Source: Botryllus schlosseri (lineage: Eukaryota > Chordata > Ascidiacea > Stolidobranchia > Styelidae). From it: 33,230 nt of DNA. The stretch covers positions 1-33,230 of the forward strand of contig ATSW01007498.1 of the NCBI GenBank assembly GCA_000444245.1. The letters run 5' to 3'. Positions 10,182 to 22,085 of the stretch are shown piece after piece. Position numbers and translations under genes: made by a program. Under the pieces are notes generated by a model. That model was not told where the DNA came from, did not search any database, and worked only from the letters and a program-made list of their open reading frames with translations. How positions within the stretch are numbered: position 1 is the stretch's first letter; each line of letters starts with the position of its first letter.

Positions 10182-12975
10182 AAATACAACACGGCAGTAG
10201 CATCCGTTAAAGTTTATACTACCTCCGAAAATAGAAAAGAATCGTAGTCGTTATGCATCACTTAGTGCGTTTCTTCCATGCTCAACTGGAAAGTGGTCCC
10301 ATTTTATTTTCAAATCGCAAAATTTCCGAAAGTGAAAGCATAACCTTGTATTGTCGATTCTTTTAGATTCCGGATGGGAATATCTTTCCCATTTACACAT
10401 TACAAACGGCGTTGCAGCACACAATTTTATGAGGCTCACANTGATAATACTTGTGTCACGGATCATTGATTCTAGTTCAAATCGGAAACGATGTTATGCC
10501 GGGTCGACGCGCGATCGCGTACGGCTGTAATAGACAGACATGACTTAACGATACGTATCGATTCTAAATTTTCCATGCAGCTCGGGCCGAATGATAATTA
10601 GCCGTCTGCCGGCTCAATCGAGGTCAGACAAGTGTACGTCTACGCGACCTTACACTCAACTGTTTGACCTTACGTACCACCTGAACGATACAGGACTGTC
10701 GGATGACCTATTCACCTTAACTTTCGCCAGCCTCGCCAATCGAAACGAGAATTATCACATTTTTTGCTATGTTCCTGCCAAACTGAGCCATTGAACGTCT
10801 AGATCGGATGAGACTTATCACGCATTTCACCGCTATTGAGACTTCGGCAAGCTCTGTATTGCTGCCATAGATAGGATTGTGCCGTGTTGCTGGTGTGAGC
10901 CCACGTGAAAGAGACATGGCTGTGTTGGCCTTGTCCTACATAGCAACTGTAGTAACATCGGTAAACATGTTGCAGATAACCGTGAAAGAATTACCNACGA
11001 GNCTGCTTCACACCACTCCACTGATGGTTTCTTCAAAACCGACCCTATCTTCCGATTTATTGTTTTAAAACACCACAGTAGAACGCGAATCTAATCTTGC
11101 TTTAAACTGTATTTGCATAAGATTGAACATTTCATTTCCTTACTTGTATGGTTTCTCGTCTGCAGTGTGTAATGTGCATGCGTCTTAGATTTCAATTAAT
11201 TTAATTTGCGTCGCAGAATATGGTCACTGGTCATTTTGATCATTCTTTATCTCGCCATTGCACTATTAATAAAGTTTCTAAATGCGATAATATGCATTTG
11301 GTCTCATGTACAATACCGACAGTAGTACATACAGACTTACAGAGCATCGGTAACATGATTTCGATTAAATGTATAATTTNTGGNCTACGATCCGACAATT
11401 GATATCCTAACTCCGCCATTTTCCATTGCACCAAAAACACGCAAATGTCCTTCATAGCGATCTCGGTAAATTGCAGTATATAGTTAGCACGTATATTCTT
11501 GTATTGCAAGACCTGAGAACTATACAAATTTTACAACCCCCGTGGTCCACATTACTACTCCACGGTTTACTGGCCCTTGCGAAGACAGCATTCCGGATTC
11601 CTAAATAACATCTAGCATCTATAATAGGCACATATAGTGACTAACGAGTAATTTATATGATGTTTTTCGAAAAGAGGCCACACATGTTATGAAGGATCTG
11701 CGTGAGGCTATGCAAATTTCGATTTGGGGTCAACAGATGGATTATAGTATCGCACCTTTATAATCTTGCAAAGTTATGTGAGTCACCGACAATGCATAGT
11801 CAGCGAGTTTTTGCGATAGTGTTCTAAAAGTAGGAGACCTCGGTAGGAAACCTAGGACGCGACGTCCTAGGAATTTTTTGCTCGTCAACGCCATGAATGT
11901 NAAAGATCTGAGTAAATCTGCCAAGAACGCTTTATTCGTCACCCCCGTATAGAATACCAATAGGAATTTTACGCGTGACGTGCCTGCATCCTGTCGAGTG
12001 CGGGAAATGATCCTGGAAAGATATGGGTTTGGCTTGATTAGCAGAATTGAAGGGTTGTTTTTGAGCCCAAAGACTCTCACTAAACGATTCGGCTTCCCTT
12101 ATAATTTGCATAAAACTTTACCGGAATTCATGAAATTCTACCGAATGAGAGCGTGAATAAAGCGTAACTCAAGCCTCTAGTATTGCAATCAATTCGATTT
12201 TCTCCCTTAGAATCGGAACACGGCGGATTTGAATAAGTCAAATGCGCTCATATCTTCTTGGTACACCAAAGCGTATATTGATCGAATTTCCTATATATTC
12301 CGGCGTCGGCGCCTATTAAAATTTTAATTGCCGGGTCATTAAAGCTCTGAATATTATGCATCCGGTATATATTTATATCCCAACGTGTTCATTCCTAGAG
12401 ATCCGTTGATCTTGAGTTCATTGATGTGACTTTGTAAACATTTCCGATGTTCCTAATTATAAGTGCAGAATAAAGGGATTAATATGATTAGCGATCTAAT
12501 TAACTGGTTTCTTTTAATCAGAGCCGATAATACACCGGTCGGATGGGAAGTCACGTTAAGGAATTTGGAGCTATATGGGGATATGGCAACAACACGTTCG
12601 TAGTATTTTACCGCGAATTTGACTCAAAACGTGGGTTTTATTTAAATTTCTAAACTTCTTCAGAAGCACCCACATAATGGTAACTTTATAATTACTACAT
12701 TTTACCATGATTATTTCCGATACGGCAATTCTCGGTAGGGGCTATTCTTTCGTTTTTTAATGTTACCAACGTCAGAACCATGCCCAAAATCGACTTCAAA
12801 TGTAACTTGGACTTGATAAAACCTCACTATTAGGAAGCACAAGTTCAATAAGGTTGCTGNCCTCCCCAGTCCGCTACACGCACGTAAATATATTGTTTCA
12901 TTTACTAACTTCTACAGAAGCTGACGTATTTCTCGGCCAAATCAAATCGGTATATGTCTTAATGAATTATCCACA
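10182..12975. other. Non-coding stretch
   Basis: No gene is supported. A CpG-rich patch at 10500-10680 carries palindromes and nuclear-receptor-like half sites. A hairpin lies at 11851-11871. The minus frame 11742-12080 (112 codons) has no recognisable domain, and its plus strand is mentioned among rejected items. Several single Ns occur at 10996-11384 and 11901. Confidence 0.45.
11851..11871. other. Perfect 9-bp-arm hairpin
   Basis: cctaggacg and cgtcctagg flank a 3-base loop (cga). A short T run follows a few bases later. The role is unknown; it may be chance or part of a degenerate repeat. Confidence 0.6.
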
Positions 12976-13019
12976 AAATATCCAATAATGTGACAGTAAA
13001 TATCCAATAATGTGACAGT
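12976..13019 (+). repeat. Two perfect 22-bp tandem units
   Basis: The unit aaatatccaataatgtgacagt is repeated exactly, at 12976-12997 and 12998-13019. Perfect identity in otherwise unique DNA suggests a recent duplication, possibly by replication slippage. Confidence 0.9.
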
Positions 13020-14703
13020 GTGTGTTAAAGCTTTTGGCTAATTTGTCGGCCGCAGTGTATATGTTGAAGATTTTTCACTTACTTGCAGGTAAACGGTACC
13101 TAATCTTGNCGTCAAGACACGACCGCAAATGATGAGTATTTTCAAATGTTTGCTAAAATTACTCGAAACCTTTTGCCCTCAAGGCATAATATACAAGTAA
13201 AACATTAAATCCAGGTTGCAGTTTCTAACCACGATATCACCTCGAACCAATTTTACAGGGCATAAGCACATTCTCAAGATATTGCTACAAGCAAAAAAAT
13301 CCACAAACACACAGATACCGGTTCAGGAACACGGAAAGCGTCTATTTCAACAGTCGGTGGTCTCATGCTGTGATCGGTTATTTCCACAGAAGAGGCAAAA
13401 TCAGTATAGCAAAGACTTGACGGATGATGATTCCTGTTCGCTTCATGGTGGACATGACACTTGAATTGATAAACAGATGCATTGGAATCGGTGAAAACAT
13501 TTATAGTATTAACAGTCAGTCTTCTGTATTTCCCCGTCCTGGCTAAAAGGCATTATATGTTATTAGGCTATATAGTATATCTAAAATCCGAAGAGACAAA
13601 AACACAGGAATTAAAATATCCAAAGATATATAGTTTATCACTGGAACACCTGAAATCGCATACAATAAGACAACAATAAATTAAGCTATTTTTAAATAAA
13701 AGGAGATAACAATCCAACGTGCAGAGGAGGGTGACATTATTGCCAAATGTGCAAAATGACATCGCATATATAGACCATAACGCTACAGCGAAATGTAGAA
13801 ATATAATTTCGTAATGACACTGATAGCAAAAAATTAGCCGAGTAGGGAAGCTATCAATAAGGAATACATATTTTGATTCCAGCGTGATTTCATGTGGCTT
13901 TATTTTCGTTCGTCGATGTTAAGCCTGTTTCAAATAATGCAATGTAAAATGTGGCGACATTGTCTGGGGTCACATTGCGCGCTACGTCGGCGATGTGAAA
14001 CAGTTATTTGATATGGTGCGAGTGTATCCTTTGGCGTTCCGATTACTGGGATCACTCTTGTAGTTGGTTTGGTGTTTCGTCATCAAAATTTAGTTGAATT
14101 TGTTTTCAGGAAATGGAGGTGTGTGTGAGTCACACTTTCCTCCATCCGCTCGATATAATGAGTCACAATGTTCAATTGAAGCATTTCCAAACGGTGAATA
14201 ATAATATTTGTGACACCGACTCACGGCGAGAGATGAGACTTGTGGACATTCACATAATTCCCATNTACTAGCAACTTCATGTAAACAATCAAGTTTAAGT
14301 AGGGACCGGTATCTCAGAATCGGTTACGCCCGGTTTGTTATATCTATTTGGAAGTAACTATATACCGGATCCGATGTGTGTCATCATATTTTAGCGAGAC
14401 ACGATCGGAAGGGGCGATATGCAAGATTTGGATTTCCGGATTAGAATCATCATCGGTCCAATTTCCCATTATTTAGCCAAGAGACGCATCTGTGAAGGTC
14501 ACCGTCAGTCATGTCCGCCTTGGGAAAGGAAATGCTTTTGAAAACCATCCCTTAATTTGACAACGTGTGCTGTTGAAGCGTAGCAATGGAAATTCATTTC
14601 AAATTAGTATGCACACTTACACACCAAAGTAGATCGGGAAATTCGATACCTGTGCTCACCGAGTGCTTGTTAGAATATCTGCCTATATCATGATGATAAT
14701 ACC
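13020..14703. other. Non-coding stretch
   Basis: No gene is supported. A plus frame near 13482 reads like a signal peptide but has no ATG. Acceptor-like sites at 13089 and 14107 have no convincing open exon after them. Confidence 0.45.
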
Positions 14704-14945
14704 GGCGTGGTAAATGGCTAACATATTTGGTTTGATTGAGTGACTTCATCATTTTGAATATGAACACCGGTAGGTAGTGGGCTCAATCACCGGCCAGGTC
14801 AGATCAAAGACTTGATCAGAGAAACTGGAATCTGTAACTTCCCGGCTTGGCGCTTAGCAGTTCCGGGAAAGCATGAAGGGGTGGTGCCAGACTTAGAAAG
14901 CCTTACAAGGCTATATCCGCACCGCCCTAGCCCAGCGGCATATGC
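14704..14945 (+). mobile_element. tRNA-derived SINE, plus strand
   Basis: An A-box-like tggctaacatatttgg (about 14715-14730) and a B-box-like gggctcaatcaccgg (about 14779-14794) form a diverged tRNA-related head. The body follows: actggaatctgtaacttccc, then ggcttggcgcttagcagt and gtggtgccagac. From memory these words recur in invertebrate tRNA-SINE bodies (aactgg...ctgt.acttcc...gcttggcgc). The 3' end and target duplication are unclear. An open frame of 113 codons (14812-15153) overlaps the body and is probably not a gene. Confidence 0.5.
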
Positions 14946-17900
14946 ACATTCACATAATGCACTCATGGTATGCATATGCGAAGATCATCGTGTGTGCGTG
15001 TATCATGAGTCGGTATATATGCCGCAAAAACATCAGGGACAGAAATACATAACGTCCTACTCGCATCTTCTTTTTGTGTCGTATGATGGTATTCACTATT
15101 CAGTAAGGCTGCTGAAGACTTTCGACTTGAATCTACGCGTACGAGTCTTATAATTCCAAAGAAAACGTCATACCTGTCATGGACAAGTCTTGCACTGTAC
15201 GATTGTCACTAAGGTACATTTATCCAAATATGCAAAGATTTGCCACTTATTTGGGATTTTGCCGCCCATTATCTAAACGAAATTATATTTTCATCGAAGT
15301 TGTGGAAGGGTGCGATGTATTTTCGTGTAAAGATTACAAGATTCTTGTCTAGCAATTGCTTGTCTGCGTGCGTTCGAAAGCGATGCGAAAAATCCGATGG
15401 ATAAATTTCTGCTGTAATGACATCCGTACTAACGAATGCTACAAGTCACGTTTAGCATTGAATTCGTGACATCCCATCAGAATGGATGCTGCGATTACCT
15501 TTCCACGTGTTTATGCGAGATATGATTTGTAAATTGTTATGACAACGTTGTTTAATTCTTCGTCTGCAGTACTTTCCAACATCACGACAGCAATGGCGGT
15601 ATTTAACTTTGATATGAAGAGAAGAGACGCAACCCACTGTTGTAAATACCGTACGATTGTAAAGTGATTACGATCGATTCCGGTTTGATTTATGGAATAA
15701 ACAAATATCCCAGAATAAGATCTTGTTTTGAAGGAAGCTTCTCCCATGTTTTCGTTGAGGAAAACCTAATCAAATTATTTGGGTATAATTTTGTTTACTT
15801 GCATCGAGAGTTGAGTCAGTCAAACTGTTGACAATTGGAGTGTCACGAGTGTGGAAATGTATCGTCCTGTTGCAAACTCGGGAAGTGTATGGGTGCAAGA
15901 AAAATCTCGTGGCATATTATTTCCCTATAAATGCAGATTGCATCACATCCACAGCCGATATATAGCGAATTTAACGTTATAGAGAAGGCTGGATTCATTC
16001 TCTCCGGTTTTGCAGTTTTTTTCAATTGTAGCTATATTGTTGATCTATATAAAATATCCATATTTATGAATTGTGAACATCTTTTGCGAAAAATCCATTA
16101 GACATTGGTGTAAATTGGTTTGCGACTTTGCATTGCAATACTAACTGACTTCCTGACTGATTGGCGTTAGTTGCACTGTTTGTTGTAACAGATAGTTAAC
16201 GTGGAATATTAATTTGAGTAGAGCGTGTGATAAACATATACTTTCTTTGTGTTACGTGTTGCCGACACACCGATCCTTGCAAGTAGTAAGTCCCATGTGA
16301 CCTTTGTTCTTTGATGATAATTTAAAGTTGTTTTGTATTTTGAGAGGCTCGGTCCTGGGAGGAGGCATGCACGGCCAATGCCGATTAATGCTGTGTCACG
16401 CCTATGCGTTTCACGCTTCATTAGATCAGTTAGTGTTTTGACCAAATTTTGAGCGTAAACCGCCGCGAACTAGCCTGTGTGTACCGCCGGTATCCGTCGA
16501 CATTTTTTAAAGAGGGGCATTCCAGTCCATCTTTTGAGAATTCCATTGAGGTCGTGTTTCCTGCGTTTGTTAGCGTGACGCAAATCCTGAATGTGATATT
16601 CCTCTACAAACGACTTAAGACCTCAACAGATAAATAAAAGAAAAGCGAGCGTTTCCTTGTATTCTGTACCGGCAAAGTGGTTCACTGGAGAAATGAGAAG
16701 GTTGATGAATGATAGTGGGGAAATGGGAAGATAATCGTAATTAATGCCTTATGCTGTTAAGTTTTAATGCCATAAAGTGCAGTCAGAATGCTGTCAGAGA
16801 GTAAAGGGCCTATGTTAATCACCGGTTATACTGAAGCATCATCACAACGTTGGAGCACTTCTTTAATACCCTGCACGCGTTACCACTCCCATAGAGGTTA
16901 TTGATTTCAGGCTTGTAATTTCAGGCCTGCAACATTTTCCAACGAACGTTGTTGATTTACTGAGCATTGAGCAAACCCATGTTGGTACGCCCATTAATAG
17001 AATTCGTGACACTGACTAGAATTGGAATATAGCCCCACATTAACCCTGTTAACCAGGCCTGGCGCAGAAAGCCCTAATTGTGGAGTGCCAAACTAACCCC
17101 ATACCCACGCACAGGATTACGTATCCCTAGAAGATGAAACAACACGCCGTGACGAGAAACATCGATCGTACATCCTCAATCAAGAATAGGATATCCATAC
17201 AATACGTTTCGCTGGGCTTTGATCATATTTGCATCNCTGTGAACCGAACATCAAGCTTCCAAGTGATGGTTATAGTTGCCAGGCGATATCGCCTGATGAT
17301 CGGAAGATCGCGAAAGTGGGGTAGAATTTAGGAACAGGAGTTTATAACCGCCCATGCAAACTGATACATTCTTTGTAAATTCCTTGCCGGCGTATGTAAT
17401 GTCCCCCGAAAGCGAAACTGCAAACACAGAAGTATTGTTGCAACCGTCGCCATGTTTGATGACCTCGATCAACTCGACCGTATGGTAGTCCATTATTTAC
17501 TACGACGCGAAAGACAACAAGCTCTTTCAGGCGTGACGGGTAATGATTGGTCTTGGAAAACAGGGCGTGCGTTGTACGTGTTTCGATTTGGGATTGGCAC
17601 AATGGTTCGAGTCGCCACTAACGTAAAATTTTTGAATAAAACTTATAGTTTCGATAGCATTTTCCACTATGAAATCTTTGAAACCTCGATTCGTCGTTAT
17701 CGCAGCATACGAAACACGCGTACAAAGAATAAAAGATACACTGCACACGTTGGTGGAAATAACGTTGTGATCAACGAACAACATTGTCCCAAAGTACAAG
17801 GGAATAGGCATGGTATAAATATTCCAATTTAACTTTTATGTGCTGTAAAACTTGCGTTATATTCTTTGTGGTTGCATATTTTAACTTTTCTTGTCTTCGA

Positions 17901-18709
17901 TCCTGAAATAAGCTACTAAAACGATTGGTTTTGGGGCTGAGGGCTGAAGAGATTTCTGTATGTATGTTAAATGAAGACGAATTAAATGCTGTGATGATAC
18001 GTACCATTTATCGCCATTGCTCATAAAATCCGGAAGGCTACCAATACCCACCATTCTTATAATAAATCTACGTCATTTCCTATACTGGTATTCTCGTACC
18101 AGGCCTAGCTACAGTTCCCCGACCAACCTTGAGAATAGCTGCTTCAGTGCTTCATGCGTGAACCTTGCAAGAGAAATACCCTAAAAATCATACAGGTGTA
18201 ACATATCATGACACACCAATTAGGTCGATGTTTTGACGCAATTTTGTGACAAAAATTAGATCAACATCCTGCGATTTATATTTATCTTCTTATCCAAATA
18301 TAGATACACGTGTCTTATTTATAACTGCAAGTTCTTATTATGCAACATTAGCAGAGTATACGCTTTGCGTTAACATCGCCTCTTCCGCGTATTCACGTAT
18401 AAGTCTTTGGATTTTATGAATATCTGTCAACAGTTGATTGATTGCACCGATGTGTTTAATAAATCATATTTTCGCGAATCGCTGGCATGATATTTGACTG
18501 GCTGACTTGCTCGGTTTATTTTACGATAAGAAGCGTCATCTGTGACGTACATTCGCTGGTATTATTTCTGGAATGAAGGGCCTTTCACTCAACGCATAAT
18601 GGCCTAATCAATCTCACCTCGCAATCAGCCTTCGCGTGAAGAGGGCTTCAACTTACATGTTCGTTGCGTGCAGAATATGATGACATTTCGAGTCAAAATT
18701 CTGATGCGA
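14946..18709. other. Non-coding stretch with overlapping open frames
   Basis: There is no supported gene. Around 17251-17832 four overlapping frames on both strands stay open for 240-380 bp. The plus frame 17452-17832 has 126 codons. The minus frame 17251-17493 contains GDGCNNTSVFAVSLSGDITY, which looks extracellular, but no flanking exon or domain could be named. Confidence 0.4.
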
Positions 18710-19296
18710 TTATTCGTGGTTTTGCGTTTTCGCCCCAAGACTGAAAGTGAGATTGTGTGAAGGGAATATTTTGATATTAATACCACAGATGATCATTTGA
18801 CGCAAGCGGCTCAAATACGGCTCGATCGTGCGGCTGTGCGTATTTTTCGAGCATTATTCCTTCTAAGCCACCCGGATTCCTGAAAACATGCGTCATTTCA
18901 ACATTCACATATGTCGAATAATGTTTGGAAGTCGTTAATGAGATAACAACGACTCGTATAGTTCATGAATATCTCACATACCCAGGACATATTAACATTT
19001 CAATACGATTTCTGGAATTATCTAGCAATATACTTGAGACATGGTTGGCTATAGTTTTTAGGCTTTACTATCGTCATTAATCAATTTGTAATGTTTAACG
19101 AACTTGCATGATGGGCAATCAAGCATAAAACAAATATAGTTGGTTGTTAAATCGGTGGATAAATAACACCGCATATAGTCCTTCAAGAGCGCATTTTAAT
19201 AGCTCCGCTATCCCCACACCTGCACAAAGCACATCTTCTAGGGCTTTGCGATGAACATTTGGGACCACAGCGATGAACTATTACATCCCTCTCCAT
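18710..19296 (-). CDS. Candidate four-exon small gene, unknown
   Basis: A minus-strand chain can be read: 19296-19220, 19011-18982, 18879-18784 and 18740-18710 (77, 30, 96 and 31 nt), phase-compatible, from ATG to TAA, for 77 residues. Acceptors are good (ataattccag, atgttttcag, tctcactttcag), as are donors cag/gtgtgg and ctgg/gtatgt. The N-terminal exon contains CGPKC and CALC; the third begins NPGGLEGIMLEKYAQP. No family is recognised. The last intron would be only 43 nt, which is short for most animals, and the small exons could be fitted by chance. Confidence 0.2.
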
Positions 19297-19687
19297 TCTA
19301 TTCCATTCACATCGCTTCACTGTAGTCAATTCGATTGCACCAATAAAAACATTGGCTGCATGGCGTCTTTACCCGGCTATGGCTCCCATCTCGATAAATA
19401 CTTTTGTGGATACCACCTAACTCTAACAGATATAATTTGTACTGCGCAACGACGTTGTTACGAAGTTTACTGAGTAACCGATACGTTATCGCAAATTTAT
19501 GTAACAATGTGGTATGCTGGTATTTTAGAGACTTCATGGGAAACAAGCAATACGCAACACTGTGATGCTCCCTGAAACCTGCATAGTAATGAGGAACTTG
19601 TATATTATGTGGCGAATGCTCATCGTGTTCGATTGCGCGTGTTGCCTTCAGAGTCACACCGAATAACGCTTTGTTTTCGATAAATAG

Positions 19688-20043
19688 TCAAAACAATGCA
19701 ATTTGACTAGGGATCTAAGCTGGACCAGACATGGAACGATCATAGTCATGTATCGTAGTACTTCATTGAAATTCTTTCCATCGTCTACCTAGTACCTACA
19801 CGGCTACACGTGGATCATTATTATTCCCTTATGACGCAATCAACCGCATAGCCACTACTTGTGATGTAAGAATAAGCAGTGGAGTTCACATATCAAACGT
19901 TTCTACCGTCCGTAACTATTAACAACAACGCACTATTTCTTGTTCAGCTGCTGTCATGTAAAAGTGAAAAAAGCTTTCGGTACATGGTATGGATTTCAGT
20001 TCGCGAAACACTCGCCAATACTTCCGATGACATTACCGTATAG
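19688..20043 (+). CDS. Candidate 3' exons of an unknown gene
   Basis: Three plus-strand open exons fit in phase: one ending 19749 (open from 19688), then 19793-19865, then 19948-20043 ending in TAG. Donors are cat/gtatcg and gat/gtaaga; acceptors are tctttccatcgtctacctag and cactatttcttgttcag. The last exon reads LLSCKSEKSFRYMVWISVRE. No start codon or domain was found. The first intron would be 43 nt. An alternative frame of the last exon is also open, so this remains a hypothesis. Confidence 0.2.
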
Positions 20044-20178
20044 AACTTGTTGACACTGTCCAATCCAGCATTCGCTGGAAAGTTCTCCAAAACAATATAA
20101 CATTCATGTTGTCGAGTTGCCTGTCGGTGTTTAGCTATTTATGAGAATAGCTGGCTCTGTATTCCAGTAAATCGACAA

Positions 20179-20619
20179 GTGACAATTCACTCATCAAGCT
20201 CTGTTTACCGTCACGAGNGTTCAAATCCAGTNCGGTCAATCATCGATTTTACATTCTCTTCAATAAATATACCAGAGTCAATTACCAAATATCTCACATT
20301 ATTATTGGAACAATTGCGCGTAAAATTGGAGTTTACACCTGCCTTCCGACATTGCAATTATAGCGCCTGNCTCTNATCCCATTCTTCGACCGCTTTTATC
20401 TCACAAGAACAGGCCTTAAAGACAAACGAGTGCTGGTTCAATTACGCTGCCCGTTTATCCTTGTTCGGCGAGCCTGGGCTTCAATTAGTCTCGCGCGGAA
20501 GCAGCGCGCATTTCGGCGCTATAATTGTTCCTGTTGACGGACGTTTAACTCTGTCGGAACAACGCGGCATTTCCTGTCGCCTGCGTGAATGTCATGATTA
20601 TCTCGATAGAAATACATGA
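20179..20619 (+). other. Longest open frame, CpG-rich, no start codon
   Basis: A plus frame of 146 codons runs to TGA at 20619 without an ATG. An acceptor-like tctgtattccag ends about 20166. Four Ns interrupt it, one of which (20375) could hide a stop. The 3' half (20430-20600) is unusually rich in CpG for this window and holds two TTCAATTA motifs (20437-20444, 20480-20487). It may be an internal exon or a regulatory element. No protein family is recognised. Confidence 0.3.
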
Positions 20620-21073
20620 GATGTCAAATATAGACAGCCGGTGTTAAAAAGACGGATCTTATATGGCGATCGAGGCTATCTTGAAACCAATGCAGCCACC
20701 GTGAATGCCTGCAATGTCTAATTTGTCCATATAGAGCCCACAGTTGACAATTTAAATTCGAGATTGTCCTGACTGGACAATTTCTTACCCCTACACAGCA
20801 ACCACGTTATCCTTTCTCTATTGTTTGTCTTATTTACGATCTATCTATTATGATAACAACATTAAACTTCATTGATTTCTGGTAAAGCCATTTGTAAAAT
20901 CACTTATTGTAATATTTTTCGCATACGTGATATGTGAGTTATCATCAGAAGTGTTCAAAGTTGATGTTAAAATAGAAGTGGAAGTACTCAATTCCAAGTA
21001 AAAGTATGGCGATTTTTAAGGCACATCAAAACTAAAACTCGCCGGTGATTACAGTTTGTATTCCCATTTTTCA
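20620..21073. other. Non-coding stretch
   Basis: I see no gene or repeat signature here. Confidence 0.5.
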
Positions 21074-21152
21074 GTTCCCAATATTTGGGGGGCGATGATC
21101 GGTGTGGAGCTTGAAAAGGGGGCGATGAGTCGAAAAAGGTTGGGAACCACTG
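21074..21152. mobile_element. hAT terminal remnant
   Basis: The right end reads aaaaaggttgggaaccactg, a classic hAT terminus nearly identical to the end at 28415. The left edge, cagttcccaatatttgggg, looks like a damaged opposite end, and the word ggcgatga lies inside both. The likely duplication partner after the end is ttctatat (21153-21160), with no match before 21074. It is a small remnant or internally deleted copy. Confidence 0.6.
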
Positions 21153-22085
21153 TTCTATATCGAGTATGGACTATAGATGCGCTGTTAATCCCAGGTTAAA
21201 CGTAACTAACGCGTGACAGAAACCAGTGTCGATTTCGACTCCAACCATGTTTCGTATTTCGCTCCGAAACTAAACCATGACTTCAGTCGAGTGGATGGTC
21301 TCAATGGGCACGCACACGTGCACGTGTGTAGCGTTCCCTGAAAGACGAGCCTTGTCGAACCACTGGCGACGATAGGACGAACCCAAATCACTATCAACAG
21401 CCGTTAGGTCTGGCCTAAATTTTCTTATGAATAGACCGTGCCTTTCACGTGTTTGTGGTGTTGAGTATAACCGTTTCAGCGAATTTAATGCTGGCATTGT
21501 TCGCGTATTTTGTGTCGATGCGAACGCCAGCCTGGCGTGGCGTAGCCGTGTCGTCTCCCGAAACAAAACCGCCTGCCAAGCTCTCAATTTCCGATAAGGA
21601 AATTTCAATTTCGTCGACTGTACGACGCAGTTGCATCACAGATAACAGTGATATATCACCGAAAAGAGTTCTCGTCAACCCCGCCATTTCTCATCCAATA
21701 TGCAAACATCGCGGTGGATATCTGAGAATTCGTTTTGATACTTTCAGGTCGTCAAATGTTACTATCAGGTATAATCTTCCCGAAATTCAAATGAGAACAT
21801 CTGTTTCATAACGCTCCCGATGCGTGCACTTTCGAATGGATAGGTCGGGTTTCGTTACAGGCTGAGACAATTAATCGCACATGCGCGTCGTAGTATAGAA
21901 TAAATGCGTCATCAATCCATTGCAATTCTTGAAACGAATATGCAGCGTCAATATCTACGAATCTATACGTTAATCAGAACAATTATATGCATAATTACGG
22001 ACTTTCGTTCTTCCAGTTAACATGCACTCTGCCAATAAGCCTTTATGTATTTTGTATTATATATTATACCAGAAAAACAACATAC
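21153..22085. other. Unresolved stretch with open frames on both strands
   Basis: Between 21206 and 21811 there are open frames on both strands. The plus frame 21449-21811 has 120 codons. The minus frame 21445-21687 begins at gagaaATGGCGGGG, a good initiation context, and reads MAGLTRTLFGDISLLSVMQL. Neither has a recognised domain, and at most one can be a gene. A minus-strand acceptor (gaattctcag, near 21724) could receive the exon at 22086. Confidence 0.35.

Noticed and set aside
9986-10192. 68-codon minus-strand ORF
   Set aside because: It is the translation of the tRNA-derived SINE, not a gene.
11797-11945. Plus-strand peptide resembling a LINE ORF1 fragment (VGDLGRKPRTRRPRNFLLVN)
   Set aside because: The resemblance is to a loose pattern only. 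It stops soon, and no reverse transcriptase or endonuclease motif is found nearby.
13482-13679. Signal-peptide-like frame (VKTFIVLTVSLLYFPVLA)
   Set aside because: The frame begins at TTG, has no in-frame ATG after the preceding stop and no convincing upstream acceptor.
14812-15153. 113-codon plus-strand ORF
   Set aside because: It starts inside the SINE body at a non-gene-like context and has no domain.
17452-17832. 126-codon plus ORF and overlapping minus ORFs
   Set aside because: Three or more frames are open at once, no domain is visible, and no flanking exon could be attached.
20210-20240. tRNA-like B box (ngttcaaatcc)
   Set aside because: No A box or cloverleaf could be formed around it; similar B-box-like words at 4455 and 17606 failed for the same reason.
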